A stretch of 64,000 nt of DNA. Source: Sarcina sp. DSM 11001 (GTDB lineage: Bacteria; Bacillota; Clostridia; Lachnospirales; Lachnospiraceae). The stretch is from the NCBI RefSeq assembly GCF_900101015.1, contig NZ_FNFZ01000002.1, forward strand, positions 89,221 through 153,220, written 5' to 3'. The first letter of the stretch is position 1. Each line of letters starts with the position of its first letter. A program made the position numbers and the translations under genes. The notes below the pieces were generated by a model. The model made no database searches, was not told where the DNA came from, and was given only the letters and a program-made list of their open reading frames with translations. Shown here piece after piece: positions 1 through 9,135 of the stretch.

Positions 1-52
1 CAGTGTGCCGTCTCAATCATAATTAGAATTAAAATCACCATCTCGGACACTG
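1..52. repeat. short repeat, copy 1 of 3
   Basis: This segment carries the core GTCTCAATCATAAT followed by AGAATTAAAA and ends in imperfect inverted termini (CAGTGTGCC and GGACACTG). A closely similar segment lies at 32757-32810, and a shorter inverted match lies at 62851-62892. The copies sit in intergenic DNA. The rest of 1-161 holds no gene; it is the 3' flank of the minus-strand transporter, and the CCCGC/GCGGG palindrome near 125-136 could help end that transcript. Confidence 0.5.
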
Positions 53-161
53 TGAAACTGTGTTGCCGCCCGCATCGTTGTTGTCAGTCGCCGATGGGCT
101 GGTGAGTCGGGCATCTGCAGTAAAACCCGCTGCGGGGAGCCGCACCTCTGTTTTCGAGGCC

Positions 162-1301
162 TTATTTTGTGTCAAATCTTGTCACGATCATGTGGACGAT
201 GTAAGGGATCAGGATGACCGGGATGGCCAGGTAGGCGATGGTACTGTAGGCGCGCTGGATCAGGGTCAGCAGGCCGAACTGGGCGATGCCGAAATCCGCC
301 AGGCAGCATACCAGGGCAATCACGATGGTCTTCAGGACAGGTTTTCCCTGATCAGTGAGCGCTTTTTCTTCGTCTGTCTCGATCGCGTTTCCAATACGCC
401 GGACCATGGCGGCGACCATGTTGACAGCGGTAGTCACTGCCCCCAGGATGATCAGTATGGAAATGAGAGGAGTCAGAACACTGGCGCCCACACCCTGCTG
501 CACCATGAACAGTGTGGGGACGGACTGTTCCGTCATTTCAGGCTTGGCGTAGACGGTCAACAGGCCCAGGACTACGACCAGCATGAGGGCGGAGTTGATC
601 ACCCAGCCAATCAGCATGCTTTTTTTGGCGTCGCCCGGTTTCTCAAAAACCTGGCCGTGCTGGACGAAGACTGCGACGTTGCACAGCTGGAAGGTACCGT
701 ACAGGAAAGCGGAATAGAGAGCCTTTCCAAAGGGGACCGGCGCAGCCTGCATGGCTGCGACGGATGCGCGGATCCCATCGGCGTTCACAATGATATTCGG
801 GACATAGACGGCAACCAGGCTTACGATGATAACGATTGACAGTACGGAGGAAACGCGCCGTACCAGGTCTGTACCAAAAATTGCCACAATGAAAATAAAG
901 ATTCCGATGAGCAGTGTACACAGCAGGTAGGGCAGGCCGGTGACCGTGCTGAGCGTTGCGCCGCCCGTCGCGAAGGCCACTGCCGGGGCTACGCACATTA
1001 CGACGATATAGAGAAATTCAAAGAGATTCGAGAAAACCGGTGCGAACCGTCCGTAAAAATGGTTGTTGTAGGAGCGGTAGTCATACACTTCATGTTTTCT
1101 GGCATACCGCAGACAGTAGCTGAAAAAGAAGGCATTATATGCCATAGCCAGCACCGGCATCAGGAGGCACCAGAGCCCGAACCGCAGATAATAGGAATAC
1201 AGCTGGGCGCCGGAGGCGAAGCCTCCTCCGAAATGCGTGGTAAACCACACGAACGCAACTCCCATGATCAGCGAGCCGGGTGTACTTCTGTTTTGTTTCA
1301 T
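162..1301 (-). CDS. YkvI-like membrane transporter (APC-type fold)
   Basis: A 379-residue polytopic membrane protein with about ten hydrophobic segments. It resembles the YkvI family of uncharacterised transporters, which are distantly related to amino acid/cation symporters. The N-terminal glycine-rich stretch GGGFASGAQ matches the unwound first helix of such transporters. I chose the ATG at 1301 because GGAGG lies just upstream; longer in-frame starts lack a ribosome binding site. It lies 200 bp downstream of a dehydrogenase gene on the same strand, and both follow a T-box leader, so an amino acid or an amino-acid-derived substrate is an inference from context. The substrate cannot be read from sequence. 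Confidence 0.75.
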   Translation of the reverse strand: MKQNRSTPGSLIMGVAFVWFTTHFGGGFASGAQLYSYYLRFGLWCLLMPVLAMAYNAFFFSYCLRYARKHEVYDYRSYNNHFYGRFAPVFSNLFEFLYIVVMCVAPAVAFATGGATLSTVTGLPYLLCTLLIGIFIFIVAIFGTDLVRRVSSVLSIVIIVSLVAVYVPNIIVNADGIRASVAAMQAAPVPFGKALYSAFLYGTFQLCNVAVFVQHGQVFEKPGDAKKSMLIGWVINSALMLVVVLGLLTVYAKPEMTEQSVPTLFMVQQGVGASVLTPLISILIILGAVTTAVNMVAAMVRRIGNAIETDEEKALTDQGKPVLKTIVIALVCCLADFGIAQFGLLTLIQRAYSTIAYLAIPVILIPYIVHMIVTRFDTK

Positions 1302-1501
1302 TTTCAACCTCCATACCTTTATAATAATTAGTTTATAGCTACATGCCCGCGCAGCCGGGCGCGGTGACAATCCTGCCGTTGCGAAGTCAGCCCCGCAACA
1401 TGTGATCGCGGTCTGACTATCTACGGCGTCATTTCGCTCGACCTTCCGGCGAGGAGGAGACATCTGGTGATAATCGTAGTGATTATCGCGATGGTTGTCG
1501 A

Positions 1502-2602
1502 TTATTTCGTGATTTTCTGCAGTTCTTCGAAGGCCTGCACCATCATATCCCTTGTGATCACATAGGGGTTGTGGTCAATATCCGGCATGGCGAGGGCCTT
1601 GTCGATGACGGCATCCTGATCTGCGGCGGACAGCCCCAGATCCTCCAGACGGGTGGGAAGACCTGTTGCGCGGCTGAAGGCCAGCATGCGGTCAAATTTT
1701 TCCCGCATGGACGGATCGACCTGAGACTCGACCAGGAGCAGGACCAGCACTCCGAAAGAGACGATCTCACCGTGCAGGTGATTGTGCTCTACCTCCGGGT
1801 AAGAAGTCAGACCATAATTGATAGCGTGCGCCAGGCCGGTGTTGTAGTCAATGATCTTGTCCTTTGTGACCAGAATGGAGGTCAGGGCGGTTGTCACGTT
1901 GATGGCCAGGACGACATTTTCAAGCGCTTCGGACGCGATGCCTGCCTCATTATCCCGGAGTGCCTGTTCACCGTACTCCAGAATCGGTCCCAGACACATG
2001 CGGCTGATCGTCACCCCCAGCCCGACATAATGGCTCAGTGATTCGCCCCGGGAGGACATGTCCGCCTCGAAAAACTTCGCGTACGTGTCACCCATCCCGG
2101 CCCACATGTAGCGAGCGGGGGCCGCGGCGATGATATCCAGATCCAGGAAGGTGTGGAGCGGCGGTCTGGTAATAAAGAAGGGCTTCAGGAAGCTCCCGTC
2201 CGTGTTGTACATAATGCTCACGCTCGTGCATCCCGCGCAGTTCGAAGTGATGGTCGGGAAGGCAAAGACAGCTTTGTTGATTTGTTCCCCGAGAGCCTTT
2301 ACCGTATCTGTGACTTTGCCGCCTCCGACTGCGAACAGAAGCTTTGCCTCCTGTACAGCCTGCTCCGCGGCCAGCCGTTCGACATTCTCATACGCGCATT
2401 CTCCGCCGTACCACAGGATGCCGGTAACAGTGATCCCCCCTTCCCGGCATGCCTGCAGAAGTTTGTCCTGCGCGGCCGCCAGTGCTTTATGCCCGCCGAT
2501 GATGACGGCGGAAGTGCCGTAGTCACAGCAGACCTTTCCGACCTTTTCATAGACGCCGTGACCGATCGTATAACAGGGAAAATACATGCTGTAGCCTTCC
2601 AT
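1502..2602 (-). CDS. iron-containing alcohol / glycerol dehydrogenase-like protein
   Basis: A 366-residue protein of the GldA-like branch of the iron-dependent alcohol dehydrogenase superfamily, the usual length for the family. The NAD-binding motif VGGGK is at about residues 91-95, followed by a conserved segment FPTITSNCAG. Metal-binding residues are expected at the Asp in GMGDTYAK, at His in GLAHAINY and at His in HNHLHGE, all present. The start at 2602 is backed by AAGGAGG. Members of this family oxidise glycerol or related polyols, but many relatives act on other hydroxy compounds. It is the first gene after the T-box leader, so it is probably induced when one aminoacyl-tRNA runs short, which is unusual for a polyol dehydrogenase. 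Confidence 0.8.
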   Translation of the reverse strand: MEGYSMYFPCYTIGHGVYEKVGKVCCDYGTSAVIIGGHKALAAAQDKLLQACREGGITVTGILWYGGECAYENVERLAAEQAVQEAKLLFAVGGGKVTDTVKALGEQINKAVFAFPTITSNCAGCTSVSIMYNTDGSFLKPFFITRPPLHTFLDLDIIAAAPARYMWAGMGDTYAKFFEADMSSRGESLSHYVGLGVTISRMCLGPILEYGEQALRDNEAGIASEALENVVLAINVTTALTSILVTKDKIIDYNTGLAHAINYGLTSYPEVEHNHLHGEIVSFGVLVLLLVESQVDPSMREKFDRMLAFSRATGLPTRLEDLGLSAADQDAVIDKALAMPDIDHNPYVITRDMMVQAFEELQKITK

Positions 2603-2761
2603 AGACTCCTCCTTGACCCTTTTAAATACTTTGTGTAAACATCCTGTTTCCTGGAACTTCCCGCACCGGAAAAGTGCGAAGCCTGTTTTACTATGGGGGA
2701 TTTTCGTTATCCGGTGACCCTTTTAAACAGCCTCCGCCAATGCAGTTTTTCTGAAAAACAA

Positions 2762-3089
2762 AAAAGCCCGCCCCTGCAAATCTTCATTTGCCGGGACAGG
2801 CTGATCATTCATCCTGCGGTGCCACCCTGCTTGGTACAATAATACTTGTACCCACTCTGTGCGTACTGACATACGCCGGCCTTTGTTCACGGAGGGCCAT
2901 CTCCGTCTCGCATACTCAAATCCCGTCCGACCGTATTCTCAGATTCAGAGAGTACAGATCCTGACACATGATTTTTTCCGCTTGCCCTCAGAAGTCCATT
3001 CAACTGCATATTGCCTGCTGCGATTCCACCATCCGCAGCTCTCTGTGAGGCCAGGGAAACAGTCTACTCACTCTTCTTCAACGGTTTGA
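2762..3089 (-). promoter_or_regulatory. T-box riboswitch leader with terminator (probable Trp specifier)
   Basis: On the minus strand the T-box core AGGGTGGCACCGC occupies 2828-2816. It is followed by a GC-rich hairpin and T6 (2804-2762) that forms the terminator. Upstream, Stem I hallmarks are visible: AGAGAGCTGCGGATGGTG and a closing CGCAG, plus a GA-type motif AGTGAGTAGA. Pairing ACTGT with GCAGT and GAAG with CTTC places TGG followed by A in the specifier loop (forward CCA at 2996-2998). That predicts sensing of uncharged tRNA-Trp. A promoter (TTGCAA at 3123-3118, TTAAAC at 3101-3096, 16-bp spacer) precedes it. The leader should control the dehydrogenase and probably the YkvI-like transporter. 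The T-box call is firm; the specifier is less certain. Confidence 0.85.
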
Positions 3090-3211
3090 AAGCAAGTTTA
3101 ACACATGATATTTTGAATTGCAACAGATACTTTAAGGGGGGTGTACAGGCCGGGAAACAGGATCCGGGAGCGTTTCTGACGCAAAAGCTCTGAGGCAAAA
3201 AGCGAAATGGA

Positions 3212-3240
3212 TTGTAGGCGGCTCTCTAATTGTATATAAT
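3212..3240 (+). promoter_or_regulatory. sigma-A-type promoter for the DAC-like gene
   Basis: TTGTAG (3212-3217) and a perfect TATAAT (3235-3240) are separated by 17 bp and lie about 95 bp before the start codon of the plus-strand gene. This region is divergent from the T-box promoter. Confidence 0.6.
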
Positions 3241-3334
3241 CATTTTGTATGCATAACTGTGACCGAGGGCATTAAGAGTGCTCCCGGGAAGGATTAAGGG
3301 TATTCCCTGAGCGGCACTTGGAGGAGAGGAGTTT

Positions 3335-4453
3335 ATGGGTGGAATAACATTTTTTGTAGATGCCATTTATGATGTTTACAACAAAGCGGTTCCTAATGTT
3401 GAAGAAGACCAGAAGCTCCCTGAAAGGGAGGTGCTGGACGAGGTGTGTCAGATTCTCCTTAATGTCGGATGCCTGCGCGAGGAAGGCCGGTTTCCTTCTT
3501 TCAGGGTTTGCTTTATCCCCCCGGAATCGAAATTTCTGGATGCTTATATCTACGCACACGTCCTTCTTTTCAATAAGCCCGTAGGTTTCAACACCAGGGA
3601 GATCCATAAGCTGGCCCCTGCACTGAACGCCGATATGAGTTACCTGATCGTGGATACCAGCAAAAGGCCCTTTATGGCAACGGGGATTCTTGCCGCTTAT
3701 ACCACCTGGGAGCGGATCATGACGAGGGAGCTCACATCCGGAAACAGGATGCCCAGGATCCCCAATATTCTTGTGAACGGTCCGGGGGAGCTGGGAGCCT
3801 GTTTCGGAGAAATTCCTTTCGTCAACTATCATGCAGGCAGCTGTGTCTTTTTCCGCACGGATACGTTTACGTCGACACTGATCGCAGACCAGCTCAGAGA
3901 AGGTACGACCGTACCTGAAAAAGAACGTCTCCGTCTCCTTTACAGGATACTCTGGCATGCGGGCAATTACGGACATGGCGGTACGGTCCTGATCGTTCCT
4001 TCCGAGGAGTCGTGCGCGGAATATATAGACATGAAATATCCTTTGCCGGGCCGGTATTTGTTCGAAAAAGAGAACCGGTCGGGGAAGCATTCGGAAATGA
4101 TGGTCGAGAAGGAGACCGTCACCTATGCCGATCTGATCGCCAAGTTTACCTCTGTAGACGGGTCGGTTGTCCTGACTAAAGATCTTGATCTTGTGGGCTT
4201 CGGAGCGGAAACTCTTGTTGACAAGATGGAAAACAAACAGCCGGACATGAGGTTTATCGGATATAACGACTCCGAAGATAGTACTAAACTGTTCAAAGAT
4301 TATGGAATGCGCCACAGGGCCGGATACAGGTTCTGTGATACTGTGGAAGGAAGTGTAGCCATTATTATTTCACAGGATGGTGTGATCCAGGCCTGCACAA
4401 AGCACGACGGTAAGGTCGTGGTTTATGATAATGTTGCGCTGCCGATGTTTTAG
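3335..4453 (+). CDS. DisA_N/DAC-like (probable nucleotide sensor or cyclase) protein
   Basis: A 372-residue soluble protein. Its C-terminal third carries the two signature blocks of diadenylate cyclase (DAC/DisA_N) domains: a DGS-VVL block near residue 274 in place of the usual DGA, and GMRHRAG near 325 in place of GTRHR. It ends in a strand pattern typical of DAC domains (AIIISQDGVIQA). The N-terminal 250 residues look like the partner region of DAC-like sensor proteins. The RHR motif is intact, so c-di-AMP synthesis is possible, but the DGA to DGS change and the architecture make a sensor or divergent cyclase equally plausible. The start has a clear ribosome binding site (GGAGAGGAG). It is a single-gene unit with its own promoter and terminator. 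Confidence 0.65.
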   Translation: MGGITFFVDAIYDVYNKAVPNVEEDQKLPEREVLDEVCQILLNVGCLREEGRFPSFRVCFIPPESKFLDAYIYAHVLLFNKPVGFNTREIHKLAPALNADMSYLIVDTSKRPFMATGILAAYTTWERIMTRELTSGNRMPRIPNILVNGPGELGACFGEIPFVNYHAGSCVFFRTDTFTSTLIADQLREGTTVPEKERLRLLYRILWHAGNYGHGGTVLIVPSEESCAEYIDMKYPLPGRYLFEKENRSGKHSEMMVEKETVTYADLIAKFTSVDGSVVLTKDLDLVGFGAETLVDKMENKQPDMRFIGYNDSEDSTKLFKDYGMRHRAGYRFCDTVEGSVAIIISQDGVIQACTKHDGKVVVYDNVALPMF

Positions 4454-4473
4454 GAGCTGCTGAAAAAACAACC

Positions 4474-4499
4474 AGGGGAGCTTTAAAGCTCCCCTGTTC
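4474..4499 (+). terminator. intrinsic terminator after the DAC-like gene
   Basis: AGGGGAGCTTT and AAAGCTCCCCT form an 11-bp perfect palindrome followed by GTTCTT. It lies between convergent genes and may serve both strands. Confidence 0.7.
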
Positions 4500-4577
4500 T
4501 TACCACTACAGTAGTTATGGATACTTGTGACAGTTAAATACTGCCGCATTTGGATTTATGCTGGTGCACATGCGGCT

Positions 4578-5522
4578 TTATCGGTTCAGTACCGTGCGGA
4601 CAGCGCCGTACATGCCGGCATCGTTTCCAAGGACAGCGAGTTTGAATTCGGTGTCACGGCAGGCGTGGAAAGCCGCAGTGCGATAGTGTTTTGTGATAGC
4701 ATCGATCAGGATCTGTCCGGCTTTGGAGACACCGCCGCCAATGACGATGACATCAGGGTCTACAACCGCGGTAATGTGGGCGAGGGCTGTACCGAGCATT
4801 TCTCCCAGGGTGTCGACCAGGCCGAGGGCGGCATCATCGCCGGCTTTGGCGGCGTCAAAGATCTCTTTGCTGGTGATTTCTTTTCCGTCCAGAAGGCTCG
4901 GCAGCTTTCGCTCTTCTTTAAGTGCGAGATGAGCCATACGGACAATACCGGTGGCAGAAGCATATTGCTCCAGGCATCCTTTTTTGCCGCAGCCGCAGAC
5001 GGCGGTCTCGTCTTTCCGCATCTGGATGTGGCCGATCTCTCCTGCCGCACCGTGGCCGCCCGCAAGGATCCTGCCTCCGACGATGATGCCGCCTCCGACT
5101 CCGGTGCCCAGAGTCACCATGACGACATTCTGATGGCCTTCACCACCGCCCTTCCACTGCTCACCAAGGGCGGCGACATTGGCATCATTAGCTGCGACGA
5201 CAGGAATACCACCCAGAAGACCGGAGAGCTCCTCAGCGACATTGAACACACCCCATCCCAGATTCACACAGCCATTGACTACTCCGTTCGCCAGAACCGG
5301 ACCGGGGACACCGATGCCGACGCCTTCCACATCTTCGGGAGAGACATTGCGCTCTGAGAGTTTTCCCTTAATGGCAGCCGCGATATCCGGAAGGATCTGC
5401 ACTCCGCCATTGTCTTTTATTGTCGGGATTTCCCATTTTTCAATTAAACTTCCATCATTTTTAAAGAAACCGCACTTGACGGTCGTTCCGCCGAGATCGA
5501 TTCCGAAAGCATAGGGTTTCAT
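4578..5522 (-). CDS. glcK: ROK family glucokinase
   Basis: A 314-residue ROK kinase, the usual length. The ATP-phosphate motif DLGGTTVKCG is at residues 8-17. A conserved EIGHIQM is followed by the zinc-binding ROK signature CGCGKKGCLEQ. The DPDVIVIGGGVS block near the C-terminus closes the fold. It phosphorylates glucose to glucose-6-phosphate in the cytosol, feeding glycolysis. The start at 5522 is chosen because AAAGGAGAG lies upstream and the family begins right before the DLGGT motif; an in-frame extension to 5579 is unlikely. It faces the DAC-like gene convergently. Substrate specificity within the ROK family is inferred. Confidence 0.9.
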   Translation of the reverse strand: MKPYAFGIDLGGTTVKCGFFKNDGSLIEKWEIPTIKDNGGVQILPDIAAAIKGKLSERNVSPEDVEGVGIGVPGPVLANGVVNGCVNLGWGVFNVAEELSGLLGGIPVVAANDANVAALGEQWKGGGEGHQNVVMVTLGTGVGGGIIVGGRILAGGHGAAGEIGHIQMRKDETAVCGCGKKGCLEQYASATGIVRMAHLALKEERKLPSLLDGKEITSKEIFDAAKAGDDAALGLVDTLGEMLGTALAHITAVVDPDVIVIGGGVSKAGQILIDAITKHYRTAAFHACRDTEFKLAVLGNDAGMYGAVRTVLNR

Positions 5523-5646
5523 CTTTGTTCTCTCCTTTCTGAAAACCTGCATCAGTGTTCTTTTGCCTGGCCTTTTCATTATACACGATTTTATCCGGAA
5601 ATTTTACGGAATAAAAGACAAAACTTTACTATCGGGTCATTACCAG

Positions 5647-6795
<1,149 letters not shown>

Positions 6796-6831
6796 ATATG
6801 GTTCTTCCGCATCTGTTTGTATTTTTTGAAA

Positions 6832-6960
6832 ACCCCGGGCTTCAAGGGAGCTGACCAGCAATAACCATGGGCTTTATTGGAATTGATCATTGATAACCCC
6901 CGGGCTTCATTGAAATTGATCATTGATAAACCCCGGGTTTCAAGGGAGCTGACTATCCTG
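6832..6960. repeat. tandem/direct repeats at the 3' end of the DNA glycosylase gene
   Basis: CTTCAAGGGAGCTGAC and its variant TTTCAAGGGAGCTGAC occur at the glycosylase stop codon and about 100 bp further on. Between them are two copies of a ~33-bp unit containing ATTGATCATTGATAA followed by CCCCGGG. The repeats fill the gap between convergent genes. Confidence 0.8.
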
Positions 6961-7494
6961 CCGCAGCGGCTGCAGGATCACGCTCCATGCTTCAGCCAGT
7001 CGGTCAAGGCTCCATGCGGCATTGGCCGGGCTTGTGGAGGGCAGGGTGATGGAGTCTGCCGGGCAGGTGAGTTCGTCTTCGTTTTGCTTCAGTACCTTTT
7101 CCTGATATTTTCGATATAATCGTCCTGCAGTTTGTCCGTTGGTGTAGATCTGCCGGATGGGGGCGGCATTCAAAATGATTCGAAGGTCATTTGGCGTCAC
7201 ATTCCGGATGCTCGAATCGGAGGAGCCGCGGATCTCGCAGGATGCAATAACATCCCAGACAGCTATGTGGCGGCGCAGAAGCAATGCCCGTCTGTCCGGG
7301 ATCGTCTCGGGGAAGGGTTCTTCGAGAAGCCTGCTCAAAACTTTCCAGAAGCGGTTCTGGGGATGCCCGTAAAAAAATGCGGTTTCTCTGGACTTGACCG
7401 AGGGGAAACTGCCCAGGATCAGGATCCTGGATTCATGATCATATAGCGGCGGGATCGGATGGACGATCAGACCGCTGTCTTCTTTTTTTATCAT
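6940..7494 (-). CDS. DNA-deoxyinosine glycosylase (uracil-DNA glycosylase superfamily, family 6-like)
   Basis: A 184-residue protein matching hypoxanthine/mismatch DNA glycosylases of the UDG superfamily. The active-site block GSFPSVKSR is at residues 28-36, followed by FFYGHPQNRFW. The C-terminal block LPSTSPAN lies near residue 151 and replaces the usual UDG HPS motif. These enzymes remove deaminated bases, mainly hypoxanthine, to start base excision repair. The start at 7494 has AAGGA upstream. Its 3' end overlaps a repeat array that duplicates the last bases of the gene. Confidence 0.85.
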   Translation of the reverse strand: MIKKEDSGLIVHPIPPLYDHESRILILGSFPSVKSRETAFFYGHPQNRFWKVLSRLLEEPFPETIPDRRALLLRRHIAVWDVIASCEIRGSSDSSIRNVTPNDLRIILNAAPIRQIYTNGQTAGRLYRKYQEKVLKQNEDELTCPADSITLPSTSPANAAWSLDRLAEAWSVILQPLRQDSQLP

Positions 7495-7659
7495 AAGATG
7501 ATTCCTTAGTGATCAGTGAGTATTAACTGGAATTTTGCGATATTGCGATAAGGAAAATCCGCTGTTTTCTCTCTATATAATCTTATGATATAATCAAAAT
7601 TGTTCCGGCACAAGGAGCGGTTTTTCTGAGAAACGAGACGGAAAACGGTTGGAAGACAG

Positions 7660-9024
7660 ATGGGAATGGAAAAAAAGAGCGGAATTCATTATTACGAATC
7701 GAATGATTCTTTGAATATAGATCGCAGAGCGGGGACTGCAGCCGGAGATGAGCTGACAGCTGGTGATAGTTCTGGCTCTGATGCCGGTCATCGGGTCCGT
7801 ATGGATAATAACGGACGGGAAGATCTTGATGTCCTTTTTCCTGCTTATGGAGAGAGACGGAATCAGGCTGTGAACAGAGCGCAGAGACAGGCAGGGGCGG
7901 GAACGGTTTCTCTTGGATATAGAAGAGCTGGTGCCGCGGCTTATGGCAGTGCGCCGAGGGGAAGGATTTCTTCTGCCGGTTCTTCTGCCGGCACTGCAGA
8001 TCCGATTGATGCGGGAGCAGGGAGGCGTACCCGGAGCAGCAATACAGGACGCTCTGCCCGCGGCTATTCTTATGAAAGCAGAGATCCTTCCGGGGAAACG
8101 GTGATCAGGAGGCGTGCGCAGAGCAGCAATACAGGACGCCCTGGCCGCGGTTATTCTTATGAAAGTGGAGATCCTTCCGGGGAAACGGTGACCAGGAGGC
8201 GTGCGCAGAGCAGCAATACAGGACGTGCCGCCCGCGGTTTTTCTTCTGAAAATAGAGATCTTTCCGGAAATGCATATTCGTCCGGGAGCGCAGTGACAAG
8301 GAGACGTGCGCAGAATCGGAATGCAGAACGTACTGCCCGCAGTTATTCTTATGAAAATACGGATCTTCCTGAAGATGCAGAAGAGCAGATGCGAGCCCGC
8401 CGCCGTCGCCAGAGGGAGAAGCTGAGGCAGCAGCGCGCCAGAGAAGTCAGGAGAGTGAGGTTCCGGATCGCGATTGGGGCGGTTTTGGCGATTTTTATTA
8501 TTTTTATGGGCTCAAAACTCATTAACAGGGCATGGGCTCAGAGCAAGCTCTCTGACTCTGTGCTCAGTTACAGATCTACCGTGGAGCATTATGCGCAGCA
8601 GGAAGGCGTCGAAGATTATGTGGACACTCTGCTTGCGATCATGATGGTGGAATCGGAAGGTCAGGGCAAGGACGTCATGCAGTCCAGTGAATCAAAGGGA
8701 CTTGCGCGCAATTCACTCAAACCGGAGGAGTCCATTGAGCAGGCATGTATTTACTATGCAGCGCTGATCGAAATTTCCGAAGATCTGGGGATCGATGATG
8801 ATAAAGCCCTTATTCAGGCTTACAATTTTGGCCCCGGGTACCTGAACTATCTCGCCGAGCATGGGGGAAAACACCGGCAGAAATACGCGATCGAATATGC
8901 CAAGGAGCTTTCGGGTGGAGAAAAGATCCGGTACCTGCACCTGTATGCGATCCGTAAGAACGGAGGATGGATCTATAAGTTCGGAAATATGTTTTATGAT
9001 GCTCTTGTGGAACAGTATCTGTAG
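7660..9024 (+). CDS. membrane-anchored lysozyme / transglycosylase with Arg/Ser-rich cytosolic repeats
   Basis: A 454-residue protein. Residues 1-265 are disordered and rich in R, S, G and Y, with about four copies of a 29-residue unit (core RRRAQSSNTGR, then YSYES and DPSGET). One transmembrane helix spans about 268-289. Residues 300-450 form an extracellular lysozyme-like domain of the CwlT/phage-type muramidase family, with the catalytic Glu probably in MMVESEG. It should cleave peptidoglycan glycan strands at the cell surface. CwlT-like proteins usually have a short cytosolic tail, so the long basic repeat domain is unusual. Two TATAAT-like boxes lie 60-90 bp upstream. The ribosome binding site is GGAAG. 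Confidence 0.75.
   Translation: MGMEKKSGIHYYESNDSLNIDRRAGTAAGDELTAGDSSGSDAGHRVRMDNNGREDLDVLFPAYGERRNQAVNRAQRQAGAGTVSLGYRRAGAAAYGSAPRGRISSAGSSAGTADPIDAGAGRRTRSSNTGRSARGYSYESRDPSGETVIRRRAQSSNTGRPGRGYSYESGDPSGETVTRRRAQSSNTGRAARGFSSENRDLSGNAYSSGSAVTRRRAQNRNAERTARSYSYENTDLPEDAEEQMRARRRRQREKLRQQRAREVRRVRFRIAIGAVLAIFIIFMGSKLINRAWAQSKLSDSVLSYRSTVEHYAQQEGVEDYVDTLLAIMMVESEGQGKDVMQSSESKGLARNSLKPEESIEQACIYYAALIEISEDLGIDDDKALIQAYNFGPGYLNYLAEHGGKHRQKYAIEYAKELSGGEKIRYLHLYAIRKNGGWIYKFGNMFYDALVEQYL
8028..8370 (+). repeat. 87-bp in-frame tandem repeat in the lysozyme gene
   Basis: The core AATACAGGACG recurs at 8041, 8128 and 8215, exactly 87 bp apart. A diverged fourth copy follows at about 8320. Each unit encodes 29 residues of the cytosolic domain. 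Confidence 0.85.
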
Positions 9025-9135
9025 ATCTGCAGGATGAACGAACTGGTAATATAGCAATGGTAATATAGCAATGTTGATCGGTACGTTAACCGGACTGCAG
9101 CAGTCAGGCAGTCTCATCAAAAAAGGAGAGAAAGA

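Noticed and set aside
1302-1501. A riboswitch between the dehydrogenase and the YkvI-like gene
   Set aside because: The 200-bp spacer has some inverted repeats but no conserved riboswitch core that I recognise.
3272-4315. A 347-codon open frame on the minus strand opposite the DAC-like gene
   Set aside because: The plus strand has promoter, ribosome binding site, conserved motifs and terminator; the antisense frame has none.
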